From NCBI GenBank assembly GCA_016617855.1, contig JAECUM010092832.1, forward strand, positions 248,001 to 312,000: 64,000 bases of DNA. Reading direction: 5' to 3'. Below, piece after piece: positions 62,765 to 64,000 of the stretch (the stretch's first letter is position 1; each line of letters opens with the position of its first letter). The notes beneath the pieces were generated by a model that saw only the letters and a program-made list of their open reading frames with translations, was not told the DNA's origin and ran no database searches. This DNA comes from Megalonaias nervosa. Taxonomy: Eukaryota; Mollusca; Bivalvia; Unionida; Unionidae. Made by a program: the position numbers and the translations under genes.

Positions 62765-64000
62765 ACTCCTAGAATACTTACCAGATCACATTAATATTAG
62801 GAACATAAACTCTACTACCTCCTGAATCCAGCCCTCTCAAAGATGAGAATAAAATTCATCATTTCTGTCTATAATATATAGACAAAGGGTAATAACTCTT
62901 GCCCATTACCTGCCCTGATCACCTACATGTGGCACTATTTTAAGCTGGGCAGAAAATTGTGTATTGAGATGCTCACACTGTGGAAAGAATGGGAAGATAT
63001 TATAGTAATATGATTGGGTATTCTAGGAGAAATATAATTTACTAAAAAATCTGCTTTCTCTTTTGAATATGTTCCCCATTCACATTAATGTTTGAAGAAT
63101 AGATAATAGGTGGAGGGAATGCTGAACATCCAACTTATACCCAGGTAACCTCTGAGGGGAGAATACTGGATCCCCATACGAAGGTTAACCCACTCTCCTA
63201 AATACGAGAAGCACAACCTCATGTCATGTGGCACATCTGGAAAGAAGAAATAATGAGATCTTCTTTACTGCATAAAATTTCTGGGCAAATCCAGTGAAAG
63301 CTATGCAGGGTGCTCATCCAGTTTGTGCTGATGTCAACTGAGTCTGGTAGCTGCTTGTGCAACTGAGTCTACCAGATCCAGAGTTTATCGTTGTGGAGTC
63401 AAGTCTCATATATAAAACTCAAGGTTGAATGGACATGTCAACCTATGGCCTCAATGATATCTTTGATAAAGATATAATAACCACAGTAAGGCTTGCAGGG
63501 ATTACTCTTATCTCATGAGCAGATGCCTTCATGAAGTGACTGTTCTAGTGATTTGTCAGAGTATGTCTTAAGGGGTTTTATTCTCTTTCCAAGGTCTGAC
63601 AGGGAGAAAGAGGCATCTTTCAGTTCCACAAACTGGCACAGTTTGCTTCAGATAAAGTGTAAGCACATGTACCGGGTCTTTTTTGAAAATCTCTTAGGTT
63701 TTGTTAATACAGGAGAGAGGTTGTATATATTAACTTTTGATTGCCCACTGATGGCAACCGATTCCACCAAAAGCAGGTTGTGTCGTAAGAACTGCCAAGC
63801 TATCTGATCAAAACTGAAGGTTGGCTGGGTCAAAAGAGAGGGCATGTAATTCACTGATTCTGTATGCCAAACTAACACTATCAGGAAACAGGTTTTGTAT
63901 GAAATGAGCTTCATTGAGGTCCTCATTAAAGGCTCAAATTTGTATGAATTCAGCCAAATCTGTGCCCAGGAAATATTCTACTTCAAAAAATAATGTGAGT
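62765..64000. mobile_element. Dispersed repeat with inverted arms, family R3, copy 2 (runs off window)
   Basis: The left arm 'ctcctagaatacttacc' near 62766 and right arm 'gattgggtattctaggag' ending near 63029 are inverted. Then 'gaatatgttccccattcaca' and 'aataggtggaggga' repeat the layout after the arms of copy 1 (47700-47760). Frames at 63553-63926 show no recognisable domain. Confidence 0.6.

Noticed and set aside
63553..63926. Overlapping frames of 84 and 92 codons on opposite strands
   Set aside because: They lie in the R3 repeat copy and show no domain or splice support.

Overview
The window is AT-rich animal genomic DNA with long repeat-filled introns. Its dense set of tRNA-derived SINEs, MITE-like elements, old LINE relics and diverged tandem arrays is typical of a lophotrochozoan, most likely a bivalve mollusc. 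The taxon is inferred from gene content and repeat style; no marker gene fixes it. Coding exons are short and cover only a few per cent of the window.

Three spliced genes can be supported. (1) 414-9980, plus strand: the last five exons of sphingosine-1-phosphate lyase (SGPL1). Phases are continuous and give the 215 C-terminal residues plus the stop. (2) 24996-26919, minus strand: four consecutive exons of a gene I do not recognise. Splice sites and phases agree, except for a one-base frame break in the third exon. (3) 49421-61897, minus strand: the last two exons of a RhoGAP of the ARHGAP22/24/25 (FilGAP) type. The arginine-finger codon is split across a 10.9-kb intron. The PH-domain exons expected upstream must lie beyond the right edge. 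A weaker set of signals at 15175-16180 (two coding-like exons, then a CpG-richer patch with an ATG exon and a strong donor) may mark the end of one gene and the start of another.

The rest is intron or intergenic DNA dominated by repeats. 0-10 kb: SGPL1 with a tandem array in its second intron, a SINE and a 0.9-kb GTTAC-ended element in its third. 10-20 kb: AT-rich spacer with palindromic MITE-like copies. 20-24 kb: a long hairpin (20357-20584), a 44-bp minisatellite (21245-22375) and a second GTTAC element. 27-32 kb: a tail-to-tail SINE pair, a decayed Jockey-type LINE (28140-30340), the third GTTAC element and a tandem array. 33-42 kb: several diverged tandem arrays and a nested LINE pair (36920-38770). 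47-49 kb and 62.7-64 kb: two copies of a repeat with long inverted arms. 53-60 kb (inside the RhoGAP intron): more SINEs, a broken tyrosine-recombinase gene and a duplicated segment.

The three genes show no functional link to one another: SGPL1 acts in sphingolipid breakdown, the RhoGAP in Rho/Rac signalling, and the third is unknown. The most unusual items are the long hairpin, the frame-broken unknown gene, the nested LINEs, and the repeat families with inverted ends.
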